64,000 nt of DNA from Maribacter sp044594925. GTDB taxonomy: Bacteria > Bacteroidota > Bacteroidia > Flavobacteriales > Flavobacteriaceae. The notes beneath the pieces were generated by a model. It was not told where the DNA came from. It searched no databases and worked only from the letters and a program-made list of their open reading frames with translations. The translations under genes and the position numbers were made by a program. The stretch lies in the NCBI RefSeq assembly GCF_044594925.1, contig NZ_CP138991.1:3224001-3288000 (forward strand). The letters run 5' to 3'. Numbering within the stretch: position 1 is the first letter of the stretch; each line of letters opens with the position of its first letter. Positions 35,215-44,746 of this stretch are shown one piece after another.

Positions 35215-36297
35215 TTATTCCTTTTCGCTTTTCAAAATCTCACCCATACGCTGTAAATCTTTGGTAATGGCATTCAGTAATATTTTAAAATCATTTTGGC
35301 TAATGCGATTGCTTTGGCGATTTGGAAAAAGCGTTTCCACAGGAATTCGGCGATTCGCATCAATGGTGAATTGATAATAACTGGTAAGTAGATTTTCCTT
35401 GCTATCTACTTGAGGAACATCTAAGGTAACGGGATCATCAGCAGTACTAGCTATATCTGGAACTATCCAAGGGCGACTGTATTTTAGCACATCCAAATCG
35501 CGCTTCAAGGTAATATTTATATGGGGTATACGCTTTTCATTGGTATACCATTTATTATGAACAGCGTTATAAGCATCATAGGTCTCTTGAGTGGTCTTCA
35601 CCACGTTTAGACTATCTAGTGTGCTTGCAATGAATTTGGTCGCCGCAGCATTAAAAGGGAGCTTGGTGCGTAAGGTTTTCATCCCCACATGTATACCGAG
35701 CAAGTTGGAGTAGACATCCTCTACCGAAAAGCTAGAAAATTTTTCTGGCATAAAAGGAAGGGTAGATGCGCCATACCAGGTAGAAATTTCGTGCCACAAC
35801 GAAAAATCATAAGCAATTTTTCCTGCTAATAAAATACAGTCATTTTCATCTAATGTCTTGGGGATGTTCAAATGTAGCTTCTTGCGGCCAGCCTCGTTGC
35901 GCAAAGACAAGACAACATCGCCTTTTCCTTTACTATCCATAATTAAGGTATATAAATAGCGTGTCCAATCTATCTGATCTCTAAGGTGGCCTATATCAAT
36001 AAAACCACCCCTACGGGTATAAACGGTTCCCGTACCTTCGCTTTTGTTACCCATGTAGTGATGGCCCTCCAAATCAGTGATACTTATAACTTGGTCAATA
36101 TTAACGAAGGGTACGCCCCATAATTTTAAATCATATCCAAAAGCACAACAAGCCCTTATGATTCGCGGAGGAATTTTATTTAGATTAACAGGGCTGTCCG
36201 CTTTTTGAGAAGATACCACCGAAGGCTTTAAGATAAACCCTAGGAGTAGCACTAGTTTTAGGCTCGTTATAACTATTTTATGAAAGTAGGGCTTCAT
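35215..36297 (-). CDS. DUF4056 protein, exported
   Basis: 360 residues with an N-terminal signal (VITSLKLVLLLGFILKPSVVSSQ). Conserved motifs are IPPRIIRACCAFGYDL, GTVYTRRGGFIDIGHLRDQ and DWTRYLY, with His/Asp residues that look catalytic or metal-binding. Family function is unknown. It is the last gene of the carotenoid operon, 17 bp after the TPR gene, which may hint at a cell-envelope role. Confidence 0.85.
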   Translation of the reverse strand: MKPYFHKIVITSLKLVLLLGFILKPSVVSSQKADSPVNLNKIPPRIIRACCAFGYDLKLWGVPFVNIDQVISITDLEGHHYMGNKSEGTGTVYTRRGGFIDIGHLRDQIDWTRYLYTLIMDSKGKGDVVLSLRNEAGRKKLHLNIPKTLDENDCILLAGKIAYDFSLWHEISTWYGASTLPFMPEKFSSFSVEDVYSNLLGIHVGMKTLRTKLPFNAAATKFIASTLDSLNVVKTTQETYDAYNAVHNKWYTNEKRIPHINITLKRDLDVLKYSRPWIVPDIASTADDPVTLDVPQVDSKENLLTSYYQFTIDANRRIPVETLFPNRQSNRISQNDFKILLNAITKDLQRMGEILKSEKE

Positions 36298-36314
36298 ACG
36301 TACTAGCGGTATAC

Positions 36315-37073
36315 TTATTTTAGATGGTGACGTTTTAATAAATCTGGGTAGAGTTCATCTTCGACCCACATAAAATTTGGAAATATCCGAATGATTTTTT
36401 CATAACACAATTTTGCCAATTGTACCTGGTCGGTTGCTTCATAGGCCTGCCCCAGGGCGGTCATGGTGTTAATGTACATCCAGTTATTGACAACCAAACC
36501 TTGTTTCTCAAAGCTTTTTATCGCCTTTAGGTAATAGTCGATTGCTTCGGTTTTATCCCCCCCAAAAGCGGCTGGTCGATAGTACATGGAGTTCCCCTTT
36601 TCAATATTTCCCTGAATATTTTCCGGATCCAATTCTAGGGATTTATTAATGAATTTCATACTTCTAGGACCTAGGTAGATTGCCTTTAGTTTTGTAATAC
36701 CGATCGTGAAAGCAATATAGGCTCCTTTGTAGGCGAACAGGGTAGGATTTTCTGGCGAATCTTCTAATAGGTCGTCAATAATAGCTTCGGATTTATCAAT
36801 GTAAACCTCTGCCGTATCATATTTTTCAGCACCTATTAACCATGCCGTGTACCCGTAATAGTAACTGAGTAGCTCTAACTGTTGGTTTAAATTATGCTGA
36901 TCGGCATTTTTCTCACAAACCTGCATAATGGTAAGCCACTTGTCCATTTTCCCACGGGAATAAGCCTTGTAAATGGAATCGCGGTAAGAATTCTGAGACC
37001 AACCCCATTGCGTTAAAAGCAACAAAATCATCATTACAAGGGCTAATCTTGTAATATGTTGCGACCTTTCCAT
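36315..37073 (-). CDS. Exported TPR-repeat protein
   Basis: 252 residues with a signal peptide (LALVMMILLLLTQWGWSQ). Helical repeats follow, the clearest being FINKSLELDPENIQGNIEKG (about 143-162) and YYLKAIKSFEKQ. It overlaps the glycosyltransferase gene by 31 bp, so it is part of the same mRNA. Likely a periplasmic scaffold; partner unknown. Confidence 0.75.
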   Translation of the reverse strand: MERSQHITRLALVMMILLLLTQWGWSQNSYRDSIYKAYSRGKMDKWLTIMQVCEKNADQHNLNQQLELLSYYYGYTAWLIGAEKYDTAEVYIDKSEAIIDDLLEDSPENPTLFAYKGAYIAFTIGITKLKAIYLGPRSMKFINKSLELDPENIQGNIEKGNSMYYRPAAFGGDKTEAIDYYLKAIKSFEKQGLVVNNWMYINTMTALGQAYEATDQVQLAKLCYEKIIRIFPNFMWVEDELYPDLLKRHHLK

Positions 37074-38146
37074 AGTATTTTTCGCTGTTTATTATTAATG
37101 AGTCCTTTAACTATAATGAAAAGAAATACAAGATGTTGTGGCACTGCTAATAAAATGTTTTGGACAACGGATTGTTGGCTGGCCAAACTTACGAATAATC
37201 GAATGGATAGTGTACCCAGCATATAGGCAATGAGCCACCATTTTCCCAGATAAAAGTAGACTAGAAATGGCCCTAGGGTGGTTATAAGACCAAAACATAC
37301 AGTGACCAATTTACTATCCCCGAAGAATTGGAATATATTTTTTGTAAAACCTGCAACGGCGGTGTTTAAATTAGGGTACATACGACAAGAAATATCGTTA
37401 TCCCCTAAGCACGTATCACTTGCAAGACCTTTTTGTTTATACATTCTAATAATAGCAATGTCCTCTACTCTATGGGACTTAAAACTTTCATGAGGCCATA
37501 AGGCCTTATACGTAGCTGCTTTGAACATCATAAACTGCCCGTTGGCGGCCGAAAAAATGACACTTCTAGATTTACGAATAAGAAACAGTGGAAGAAGGCT
37601 GAGCAGGATATAGTTTAATAATGGCACGGAGACTTTTTCTCCTAAAGATTTGAAAATTTGTTTAGGAAATACAGAGAGCAGTTGTAGTTCGTGTTCTTCA
37701 AAGTGGCTTATACTTCGCTTTATGATGTCTTTATCTACACTTACGTCGGCATCCAAAAATAGTAGTATATCTCCCTTGGCTTGCTGTGCTAGTTGGTGAC
37801 ATGCATAATTCTTGCCCAACCAACCTTGTGGAAGTTCTTTTCCGTTCATAATTTTAATTGGAGCTTGCTTTGCGGCCCAATGGTCTATGATACTTTGGGT
37901 ATTATCGGTAGAATGGTCGTCGTACACTATTATCTCTAACTCGCTGTATTCCAATTTGGATAGCTGTTTAAGTAATACACCAATGTTTTCTTCCTCATTC
38001 CGGGCAGGTATTAAAATAGAAATAAAAGGCTTTGAGGTCATCTGCTTCACATTGGGCAAATAAGCGAAGGAAAAATAGTTGGTCGCCGCTATCAGCAATC
38101 TTACGATTACTAAGCTTATCATAAAAACACACAAGAACATGATCAT
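37043..38146 (-). CDS. Family 2 glycosyltransferase, probably for carotenoid glycosylation
   Basis: 367 residues. A membrane anchor is at the N-terminus, then the GT-A fold SILIPARNEEENIG, IIVYDDHSTDNTQ, QGWLGKNYACHQLA and the DxD-type LLFLDADVS. Membrane helices are at the C-terminus. The layout is that of CrtQ/CruG-type enzymes that add a sugar to a hydroxylated carotenoid. The gene overlaps the acyltransferase gene by 4 bp and shares an operon with CruF, which makes the hydroxyl it would use. Lipid glycosylation is an alternative. Confidence 0.82.
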   Translation of the reverse strand: MIMFLCVFMISLVIVRLLIAATNYFSFAYLPNVKQMTSKPFISILIPARNEEENIGVLLKQLSKLEYSELEIIVYDDHSTDNTQSIIDHWAAKQAPIKIMNGKELPQGWLGKNYACHQLAQQAKGDILLFLDADVSVDKDIIKRSISHFEEHELQLLSVFPKQIFKSLGEKVSVPLLNYILLSLLPLFLIRKSRSVIFSAANGQFMMFKAATYKALWPHESFKSHRVEDIAIIRMYKQKGLASDTCLGDNDISCRMYPNLNTAVAGFTKNIFQFFGDSKLVTVCFGLITTLGPFLVYFYLGKWWLIAYMLGTLSIRLFVSLASQQSVVQNILLAVPQHLVFLFIIVKGLINNKQRKILWKGRNILQD

Positions 38147-38763
38147 ACTGCTCCTTGTTTAATGAAACAGGCTTTGGCAAAGTCGTTAAATGCACTTTCT
38201 ATCGTTTCTGCAGTAGTATCTGCATGTAGACGATGTGTTTCATAATAGACGCAGATATCGGGTCTGAGTTTTGCTCCGTAATTAATAAGGTTGATATTGA
38301 ACACCAATTCAAAATCATTTTTGGCCTTATCTAGAATATGGGTAAGCAGGCCTTTTTCAAATTTAAATTCACGCGTGTAAATACTCTTTATTTTTCCCTG
38401 TGGAAAAAACAGGAAAAGATTCTCTTTATTCTCCAATAGTTCCACAGCGTAATCAAGACTTTCTAAACTAGAACGTTTTCCCTTGCTAATGGAACAGGCG
38501 CCGATTCTTGTCAAAATCATATTTTTACGCAGCTCCTTCTCCAACATCATAAAATTAAACCTTCGCTTATAAACCTTAAGATTTAATAAGATTTGAATAA
38601 AGCCATCATAAAATGAAAAATGATTGCTGATCATAAGTATAGGCAATCCTTTGTCTTCGTAATTTCCTAAATACGTAACGCTATCAAAAAAAAAGCCTAC
38701 TAATATCTTCGTGTAGTACTTAGAGAATTTTACAACGAAATTGTTATGATTGGCGCGTATCAT
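38143..38763 (-). CDS. PlsC-like acyltransferase
   Basis: 206 residues. NHFSFYD (H-x4-D-like) and FFPQGKI are the family blocks of 1-acylglycerol-phosphate acyltransferases. The substrate here may be a glycosylated carotenoid, since the flanking genes are a glycosyltransferase and CruF; this is inference. It starts 3 bp after the end of cruF. Confidence 0.8.
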   Translation of the reverse strand: MIRANHNNFVVKFSKYYTKILVGFFFDSVTYLGNYEDKGLPILMISNHFSFYDGFIQILLNLKVYKRRFNFMMLEKELRKNMILTRIGACSISKGKRSSLESLDYAVELLENKENLFLFFPQGKIKSIYTREFKFEKGLLTHILDKAKNDFELVFNINLINYGAKLRPDICVYYETHRLHADTTAETIESAFNDFAKACFIKQGAV

Positions 38764-38766
38764 TCT

Positions 38767-39417
38767 TTAATATTCGTTATAAATAGCAATGATTACAAAA
38801 AACCCAATTTGAATAAAGAACAACCAGCGAGCAGGTCTATTCTGCGTATCTATCTTAAATTTTTGAATGGCCCAGTTAAACGCTAAGGCCATAAGAAACC
38901 AAACTACATAATTACTTACCGGCGGATCATTTCTTAAAAACGCCCACATGTCCATCAAGGGAGCTACTTTTTCGAGCAAAATATCATATAATACCATAAG
39001 TAAGGCAGCACCCACAATAATAGGAATATTTTTAGAAGTGTATTTCGATATTATGCTATTTGAGGCATAGGTTAAGAACATCCAATTGAGACCTATTATT
39101 AGGGGCACATCGGCTATCTTAAAACCTAATCCTTCTCCATAAACATAAGTGCCGAATAATTTACCGGTAGCTACTCCAATGACTTCAGTGATAAAACTTA
39201 ATAGGAAAATGCCAGCCAAAACACCAATGACTTTTGGACTCCATTCTTTGTGATGTGAAAAGATAGCAACGGCCACCAAGACCAAGGTATACGGTGTAAT
39301 TTGGATAAAGAGTTCATGGGTAAACGGTATCAAATACAAGGCCAGACCAACACAGTAGAAAACTATAAAAGTAATCGGAAGCCCATCCTTGACCAAGTAA
39401 GTAAGTATCCGATTCAT
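38767..39417 (-). CDS. cruF: Carotenoid 1,2-hydratase (CruF family)
   Basis: 216 residues, six to seven membrane helices. The segment LLSFITEVIGVATGKLFGTYVYG and the following GLNWMFLTYASN are family hallmarks. CruF adds water to the psi end of acyclic carotenoid ends, giving a tertiary alcohol as in myxol and saproxanthin. It overlaps lycopene cyclase by 4 bp (ATGA). Confidence 0.88.
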   Translation of the reverse strand: MNRILTYLVKDGLPITFIVFYCVGLALYLIPFTHELFIQITPYTLVLVAVAIFSHHKEWSPKVIGVLAGIFLLSFITEVIGVATGKLFGTYVYGEGLGFKIADVPLIIGLNWMFLTYASNSIISKYTSKNIPIIVGAALLMVLYDILLEKVAPLMDMWAFLRNDPPVSNYVVWFLMALAFNWAIQKFKIDTQNRPARWLFFIQIGFFVIIAIYNEY

Positions 39418-40097
39418 TTAGATTTATTTTCAAGCAAATGAGTTAAAGTTAACGGTAACAAAAGCAATGAGAAATTATAGAACATATCCTCAAACGGGAT
39501 GGAAAAAATACGAATTCCCAGAATTACCGCTGGATTATAATCAAAAACAGCTTGCTCTATTCCTGTACCCGTTAAAATACCATTGATAATAAAAAAGGGA
39601 ATGAGCAAGATAGGATATATGGCTAAATAACGTTGTACAATCTGTCTTGCAAAATAATAGCTGAACAAAAGAACAGCAGGCAAAACAAGAAAGACTACCA
39701 AAGTATAGCTAAGGTCGGTGTTAAAAAAAGCTGCCGAAACTGATAAAACTACTATTAAAAAGGTTATGATTTTAGTTGATCGCTCATTAAGCTTGAATTT
39801 AGGAAAATGAAATTCAATTGCATAAAAGGAAAAGGCACAGGCATACGGAATAACAAGAAAGAATAAGTATTCTTCCAGAGGCAGCTTATTAATATAAATA
39901 CCCGAATTATACATAGGATTAAAGAACCAATAACCCAAATGGGTAAATATGATATCCCAGACCACGAAAATAAATAGAGTAATTAGGATTGCAGGAATCA
40001 AGTATTTCCAACGTCTGTAAAGCCTAAGATTTTTCTCAAAACTCAAAGCTAGAGGTCCGGCAAGTGAAATTAGAAGTATGATTAAATAGAGCGACAT
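39414..40097 (-). CDS. Lycopene cyclase, fused CrtYcd type
   Basis: 227 residues, six to seven membrane helices. Two homologous halves each carry the catalytic motif: KLPLEEYLFFLVIPYACAF in the first half (P-x-E-E) and IPFEDMFYNFSLLLL in the second. It forms beta-ionone rings on lycopene. With CruF acting on the other end, a monocyclic carotenoid is likely. It is the first gene of the operon; no CrtE/B/I genes are in the window. Confidence 0.9.
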   Translation of the reverse strand: MSLYLIILLISLAGPLALSFEKNLRLYRRWKYLIPAILITLFIFVVWDIIFTHLGYWFFNPMYNSGIYINKLPLEEYLFFLVIPYACAFSFYAIEFHFPKFKLNERSTKIITFLIVVLSVSAAFFNTDLSYTLVVFLVLPAVLLFSYYFARQIVQRYLAIYPILLIPFFIINGILTGTGIEQAVFDYNPAVILGIRIFSIPFEDMFYNFSLLLLPLTLTHLLENKSK

Positions 40098-40579
40098 AGT
40101 TTGTAATTTTCTTCTCCCCTATGCCAGTGAAAATCTACTGTTATTTGGGGGAGCACTGAGAACTCGTTGCTTAATGAAATGAGACAACGGAAATCGCTGA
40201 CTTCCTAATTTCTTTAAAGGGTTGTAATTTATATTGACCGTAAGTTTGCTACTATAGGTAAAGGTTACATCCACTCTTTGCTTTTTAAGTTGTTAGCAGT
40301 AACCGAACCCTTTATTAAGCAACCCTGAAATCCTTGTTACCGTCTTGTGCGAAAGTAGTAATCTTTTTCAAAATCGCCTATTTTTTTGATTCTACGATTT
40401 GCCCATCATATGGTTAATTTAGGCATAGGTCAAAAGCATAATTACTACTGTTTTGGAATATGAATGTATCTTCAGGTTCACTGTTTTGTTGCTTATTTTT
40501 GTAGCGTGAACTTAATTATGATGCATTATAGTTATGACGAAGGATGGGTGACCGGTTAGGAAATTAAATAGCTGTAACA
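40098..40579. other. 482-bp intergenic region between divergent genes
   Basis: No convincing gene. A -7 box TATTTTTG lies at 40494-40501, facing the plus-strand gene at 40580. A short minus-strand open stretch of about 50 codons from a GTG near 40273 has no support. No riboswitch-like fold was recognised. The length suggests regulation of the carotenoid operon. Confidence 0.35.
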
Positions 40580-41125
40580 ATGAAATTTTCAATTTTCATT
40601 CTTGTATGGATGCTTTCTTCTGCACTATGGGCGCAGCAATTTCATACCGAGTTTGCCTATGAAAATATGACTATTCAAAATAGTTACCCAAAAGGTGGGC
40701 TAAAATATATAGCACCTAATGGCAATACCTATACGTATGTGATTTTTTGGACGCGCATCACTAATGAAACAGTTAGAAAATTAGAAGTAGCAGTTAATTT
40801 GCCAAATGATTCATTTACCATACCTTCCTCGCCTCGGTTAAATTTCTATTTTTATTTTCCGAATCGTAAAATGACTTTAGAAAAAGAGTCTTTACCCGAT
40901 TACGGATTGGATTTGAAATCCTATTTGGATGAAAACTGGAATGTCCCTTCAGATGAAACAAAAACTATTCTGCCAAATACCTCCTATCTCTTATATCATG
41001 TTGTGCTATCGGACAAAGGGCTAAACGGCGTTGTCCGAGCAGGTTTCGAGCTACAGGACAAAAAACTTTTTTATAAAATCAATGACCTTGAAATTAATTG
41101 TGGAAGCATTAAATTCCTAGATTAG
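40580..41125 (+). CDS. Hypothetical exported protein
   Basis: 181 residues with a signal peptide (IFILVWMLSSALWAQ). The mature part is mostly beta-strand (NMTIQNSYPKGG, TYTYVIFWTRITNET) and looks like an immunoglobulin-like or lipocalin-sized periplasmic domain. Not recognised. It stands alone. Confidence 0.75.
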   Translation: MKFSIFILVWMLSSALWAQQFHTEFAYENMTIQNSYPKGGLKYIAPNGNTYTYVIFWTRITNETVRKLEVAVNLPNDSFTIPSSPRLNFYFYFPNRKMTLEKESLPDYGLDLKSYLDENWNVPSDETKTILPNTSYLLYHVVLSDKGLNGVVRAGFELQDKKLFYKINDLEINCGSIKFLD

Positions 41126-41185
41126 AATCGGTCAATAATTTCTATTCATATACGAAAGGATTAACCAGGTTAATTCTTTGTGGGC

Positions 41186-41213
41186 TTGTTAAAAAATGAA
41201 ACACATAAATTTG
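41186..41213 (+). promoter_or_regulatory. Promoter of the FAD oxidoreductase gene
   Basis: TTG at 41186-41188, 17-bp spacer, TAAATTTG at 41206-41213, a full consensus match. The box ends 4 bases before the ATG, so transcription would start at or inside the first codons, giving a leaderless mRNA. Confidence 0.55.
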
Positions 41214-41217
41214 TAGG

Positions 41218-42330
41218 ATGAATTTTAGTTACTGGGAGCATAAATCTTGGATTTCGAACATAGACTTTACTATTGTTGGTAGTGGTATCGTTGGTCTAAA
41301 TTGTGCTTTAGAACTCAGAAAACGTCATCCAAAGGCTAAAATTATAGTGTTAGAAAAAGGGATTTTACCTCAAGGAGCAAGTACTAAAAATGCAGGTTTC
41401 GCCTGTTTCGGAAGTATTTCAGAAATTTTATCAGATTTAAGAACGCACTCAGAAGAAGAGTTGGTAGACCTGGTTTCAGATAGATGGAAAGGCATAGCAG
41501 CCCTGAGAAAAATTTTAGGAGATGAGGCAATAGGGTACCAGCGGCATGGAGGGCACGAATTATTTTTAGAACAAGATGCTGAAATCTATCAAAACTGTAT
41601 GGAAAACATCAATATGGTAAATGAACTTTTAGCACCGATTTTTAAGGAGGCTGTTTTTAAAACATCAGGAAATCGTTTTGGATTTAATGGAATACAACAA
41701 CAGTACATATCACATGCTTTAGAGGGCCAGATAGACACAGGAAAGATGATGCACTCCTTAGTACATCTTGCACAGCAATCGGGTATTCAAATTTTAAATG
41801 CGATCACTGTCAAAGAGTTTGTGGAAAATGGTCAGGGCGTATCCATTAAGACCAACTTATTGGAGCTGAACACAAAAAAATTACTTATTGCTACCAATGG
41901 TTTTGCGAATAGCCTTCTACAGGAAAACGTATTGCCCGCTAGAGCGCAAGTGATGATTACAGAACCGATAAAAGACCTTCCTGTTAAAGGCACTTTCCAT
42001 GTGCAGGAGGGCTATTACTACTTTCGAAATATTGATAATAGAATTTTACTGGGAGGAGGCAGAAATTTAGATTTTAAAGCAGAGCAAACTAGCCAATTTG
42101 GCAATACCTCATTAGTACTGGATAAATTAGAGGACCTTTTAAAAAAGGTAATACTGCCGCACACCCCGTTTAAAATAGCTTATAGTTGGAGCGGCATTAT
42201 GGGGGTAGGTTCTCAAAAGAAACCCATTATTAAACAAATAGGTGACAATACTGCATGCGGAATCCGTTTAGGGGGCATGGGAATTGCCATCGGCACTACT
42301 ACCGGCAAGCAACTGGCAAATATTTTTTAA
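41218..42330 (+). CDS. FAD-dependent oxidoreductase (DAO family)
   Basis: 370 residues. The FAD-binding Rossmann motif is IVGSGIVGLNCALE, then VLEKGILPQGASTKNAGFA, and a C-terminal GIRLGGMGIAIGTTTGK. Members oxidise amino acids, glycine or similar amines. The nearest groups are glycine oxidase-like and L-2-hydroxyglutarate oxidase-like; the substrate is unknown. The upstream promoter suggests translation without a leader. Confidence 0.88.
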   Translation: MNFSYWEHKSWISNIDFTIVGSGIVGLNCALELRKRHPKAKIIVLEKGILPQGASTKNAGFACFGSISEILSDLRTHSEEELVDLVSDRWKGIAALRKILGDEAIGYQRHGGHELFLEQDAEIYQNCMENINMVNELLAPIFKEAVFKTSGNRFGFNGIQQQYISHALEGQIDTGKMMHSLVHLAQQSGIQILNAITVKEFVENGQGVSIKTNLLELNTKKLLIATNGFANSLLQENVLPARAQVMITEPIKDLPVKGTFHVQEGYYYFRNIDNRILLGGGRNLDFKAEQTSQFGNTSLVLDKLEDLLKKVILPHTPFKIAYSWSGIMGVGSQKKPIIKQIGDNTACGIRLGGMGIAIGTTTGKQLANIF

Positions 42331-42505
42331 GGTTTTAGACCGTTCATCCGTTTTATGGCATTCTTATCTAGAAGTACGGCAAGCCTTATAAATTCTTTAT
42401 ATATTGCTTGTCCTACAAAAGGTGAAATAGGCATACCCAAACCTTACTATCTTAATTTCCTACAGGCTTGTATATTCAATATCTAGAACATAGTTGAAAT
42501 ACTGT

Positions 42506-43123
42506 ATGAAGAAAAATTATATCATGTGGACAGGTGTTGTTGCCTGTAGTTTGCTTTTTTTAGGTTGTGGCGTAACGCAAAGCAAATACCAAAGATCGTA
42601 TAATAAAGTCTGGAAAGAAATGATTCAATCCCAGGCCTGGAAAGATTCTTTTAAAAATTCATCCGATAATGAGGCTGCCTTACTTTACGCAAGCACGGAG
42701 GATGATATTATAGCCCCAGAAGAAGCGGCAGTTTTTAAATATGAGGCAGTTTTTGAAGAACGTTACAAATCCCTTGTTTCTAGAGCTTATTTTAAGATAA
42801 TTACCGAGGCAGAAAAAGCAGACGCACGCATCGCAGCAACGTATAGATCAATTACGGAAAACGAGGATGACGAACAAATTTCAAGTAAGTCGTTTAAGAC
42901 CAAAAAGGAAGACATTACGAAAAGGTACAAGGCCCATAGAGCAATGCTAGAGGGGTTAAAATCGTGGAATATTTTCAGCGAGAACAGAACAGGAGACCTT
43001 TCTTATTTTAAGGCTGAAAACAGGTCGGATATTAAAAGGATGATGACCAATGGTGAGGACAGTGAAAAAATGGTTAATTTTTTAGTCTATAAATTGGCAG
43101 ACCTTTACCACGTTGAAGAATAA
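42506..43123 (+). CDS. Hypothetical lipoprotein
   Basis: About 205 residues. Start chosen at ATG 42506 (MKKNYIMWTGVV) rather than TTG 42494. The lipobox is LLFLGCG. The mature part is charged and helical (KYQRSYNKVWKEM, EAEKADARIAATYRS). No known family. It overlaps the next gene by 11 bp. Confidence 0.78.
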   Translation: MKKNYIMWTGVVACSLLFLGCGVTQSKYQRSYNKVWKEMIQSQAWKDSFKNSSDNEAALLYASTEDDIIAPEEAAVFKYEAVFEERYKSLVSRAYFKIITEAEKADARIAATYRSITENEDDEQISSKSFKTKKEDITKRYKAHRAMLEGLKSWNIFSENRTGDLSYFKAENRSDIKRMMTNGEDSEKMVNFLVYKLADLYHVEE

Positions 43124-43583
43124 AACTCCACTTCCCGAATTAAAGCAACAAGCTTTTAACTATTGCGCTGATTTTGTATTAGGGCGCTTAAATAGACTTC
43201 AGAATCAGATAGAAGAAATAGCGCAAGCACTGACCTCCGAGACAAAGAGCAGTGCCGGAGATAAGCATGAGACAGGCCGTGCCATGTTACAATTGGAACG
43301 CGAAAAGTTAGGCGTTCAGCTAGCGGAGGCAGAACAAATGCAAGTGCTATTAAAGAAAGTTGAAGCAGCAGCGGAATACCAAACTATTGGGTTAGGTTCC
43401 TTGGTCATAACGGACAAACAATCTTATTATATAGCTATTTCAGCGGGGCAATTCTCACACAACGAAGCATCACTTTTCTGTATTTCTCCTGCGACTCCTA
43501 TTGGCAAGTTGCTATTAGGAAAACGAATAGGAGATACGATTCAGTTCAATCAAAATACCGCTACGATACTCAATATCAAATGA
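43113..43583 (+). CDS. GreA-like C-terminal-domain protein
   Basis: 156 residues, apparently started by TTG at 43113. An N-terminal coiled coil (LGRLNRLQNQIEEIAQAL) is followed by a GreA/GreB-type C-terminal domain: IGLGSLVIT, FCISPATPIGKLLLGKRIGDTI. Proteins like this are often labelled 3-oxoacyl-ACP synthase by mistake. A role in transcript-cleavage factor control is possible but unproven. Confidence 0.72.
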   Translation: MKNKTPLPELKQQAFNYCADFVLGRLNRLQNQIEEIAQALTSETKSSAGDKHETGRAMLQLEREKLGVQLAEAEQMQVLLKKVEAAAEYQTIGLGSLVITDKQSYYIAISAGQFSHNEASLFCISPATPIGKLLLGKRIGDTIQFNQNTATILNIK

Positions 43584-43670
43584 ATAGTGTCATGTTTCTA
43601 AAGTTTTAGCGTATAGAAATCAAGGAGAATTCCTTATATTGAAAGGAATTAATCAATAAAAACAATAATC

Positions 43671-44042
43671 ATGACAACACAAGATGTAGCCAACAAATTA
43701 GTTCGTCTTTGCCGTGAAGGTAAATATGATGCTGCTTACGATATGTATGCAGATGATGCCGTTAGCATTGAAATGCACAATTGGTCTATGGGTGAGCAAG
43801 TGACAAACGGGAAGGCTAAAATTTTAGAAGGCTTTAAACAATGGTCGGATAATATTGAGGAAATGCACGGAGGTTCCGTTGGAGAACCAACAGTTGCTGC
43901 AAATCATTTTGTAGTGCCTATGAGTAGCGACGTTACTTTTAAACAAGGCGGACGTGTAAAAATGGATGAATTATGTGTGTATGAGGTAGCTAATGGTAAA
44001 ATACAACGCGCTCAGTTTTTTTACGATACCGAAAATATGTAA
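43671..44042 (+). CDS. SnoaL-like (NTF2-fold) protein
   Basis: 123 residues. It opens with a helix (DVANKLVRLCREGKYDAAY), then strands with YADDAVSIE and a final beta layer (DELCVYEVANGKIQRAQFFY). It is a typical NTF2-like cone. Substrate unknown. Confidence 0.85.
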   Translation: MTTQDVANKLVRLCREGKYDAAYDMYADDAVSIEMHNWSMGEQVTNGKAKILEGFKQWSDNIEEMHGGSVGEPTVAANHFVVPMSSDVTFKQGGRVKMDELCVYEVANGKIQRAQFFYDTENM

Positions 44043-44054
44043 TGACAAATAAGA

Positions 44055-44459
44055 TTAATCTAATCTTGGCTTTGAGCGGTTTACCTTTTTAAGTGCCGCT
44101 CTTTTTTTTGCCTGCAATCGTTTCTCAATAGCACCTCTAGAGGGTTTGGTGCGTTTTCTCTTTTTAGGAAGTAGTAGTGCTTTTTTTACGAGTTCAAAAA
44201 AGCGTTTAATAACAATATCCTTGTTTTTGTGTTGACTACGAGATTCATCGCACTGTAATGTAAGCACGTTCTCTTTAGAAAGTTTTGATTTAAGTTTAAA
44301 AAATAGGCGGTTTTTCTCCTCTGCGGATAAGCCTTTTGAGTTGGGAATATCAAAAGTTAGTTCTACTTTGGAAGAGACCTTATTAGCATGTTGACCGCCA
44401 GGACCACTACTTCTTATGGCCTTAAACTGAAGTTCTTGTATAATACTATTGCTGTCCAA
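44055..44459 (-). CDS. arfB: Alternative ribosome-rescue factor (ArfB-like)
   Basis: 134 residues. The release-factor GGQ motif is in RSSGPGGQHANKV, and the basic C-terminal tail (KKRKRTKPSRGAIEKRLQAKK) inserts in the mRNA channel. It hydrolyses peptidyl-tRNA on stalled ribosomes. Length matches ArfB (about 140). Confidence 0.94.
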   Translation of the reverse strand: MDSNSIIQELQFKAIRSSGPGGQHANKVSSKVELTFDIPNSKGLSAEEKNRLFFKLKSKLSKENVLTLQCDESRSQHKNKDIVIKRFFELVKKALLLPKKRKRTKPSRGAIEKRLQAKKRAALKKVNRSKPRLD

Positions 44460-44530
44460 AACGATGTGTCTTGTAGCAAAAATAGGAAATCACTATGTGA
44501 TCGTACTTATTTTAGGAATTGTTGCCCTAT

Positions 44531-44602
44531 TTATTTTATAAAAACAGGGAAAAGTAACAATGAAAATACAATCAGGGCAAGTGCTAAATGTAAACGTTTC
44601 AT
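44531..44602 (-). CDS. Possible 23-residue hydrophobic peptide
   Basis: A very short frame, MKRLHLALALIVFSLLLFP then VFIK, with a clear membrane helix. There is an overlapping plus-strand frame of similar kind (starting at about 44463), so one or both may be chance. The intergenic stretch of 287 bp otherwise holds nothing I can name. Confidence 0.25.
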   Translation of the reverse strand: MKRLHLALALIVFSLLLFPVFIK

Positions 44603-44746
44603 AACTATGATTTAAAAATTTCAATTGCTATAACGCATCAGATTTAAAAATAGTTTGTAAGAAATCGCTTATTTCGATGAAATCGCGATTATTTTCGTTT
44701 AATAGTATTTAAGTATTTAAAAATCAATAAGTTACGGCGAATAAAT

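Noticed and set aside
40098..40300. Possible riboswitch or small protein upstream of lycopene cyclase
   Set aside because: No known riboswitch core seen, and the only open frame starts with GTG and has no family.
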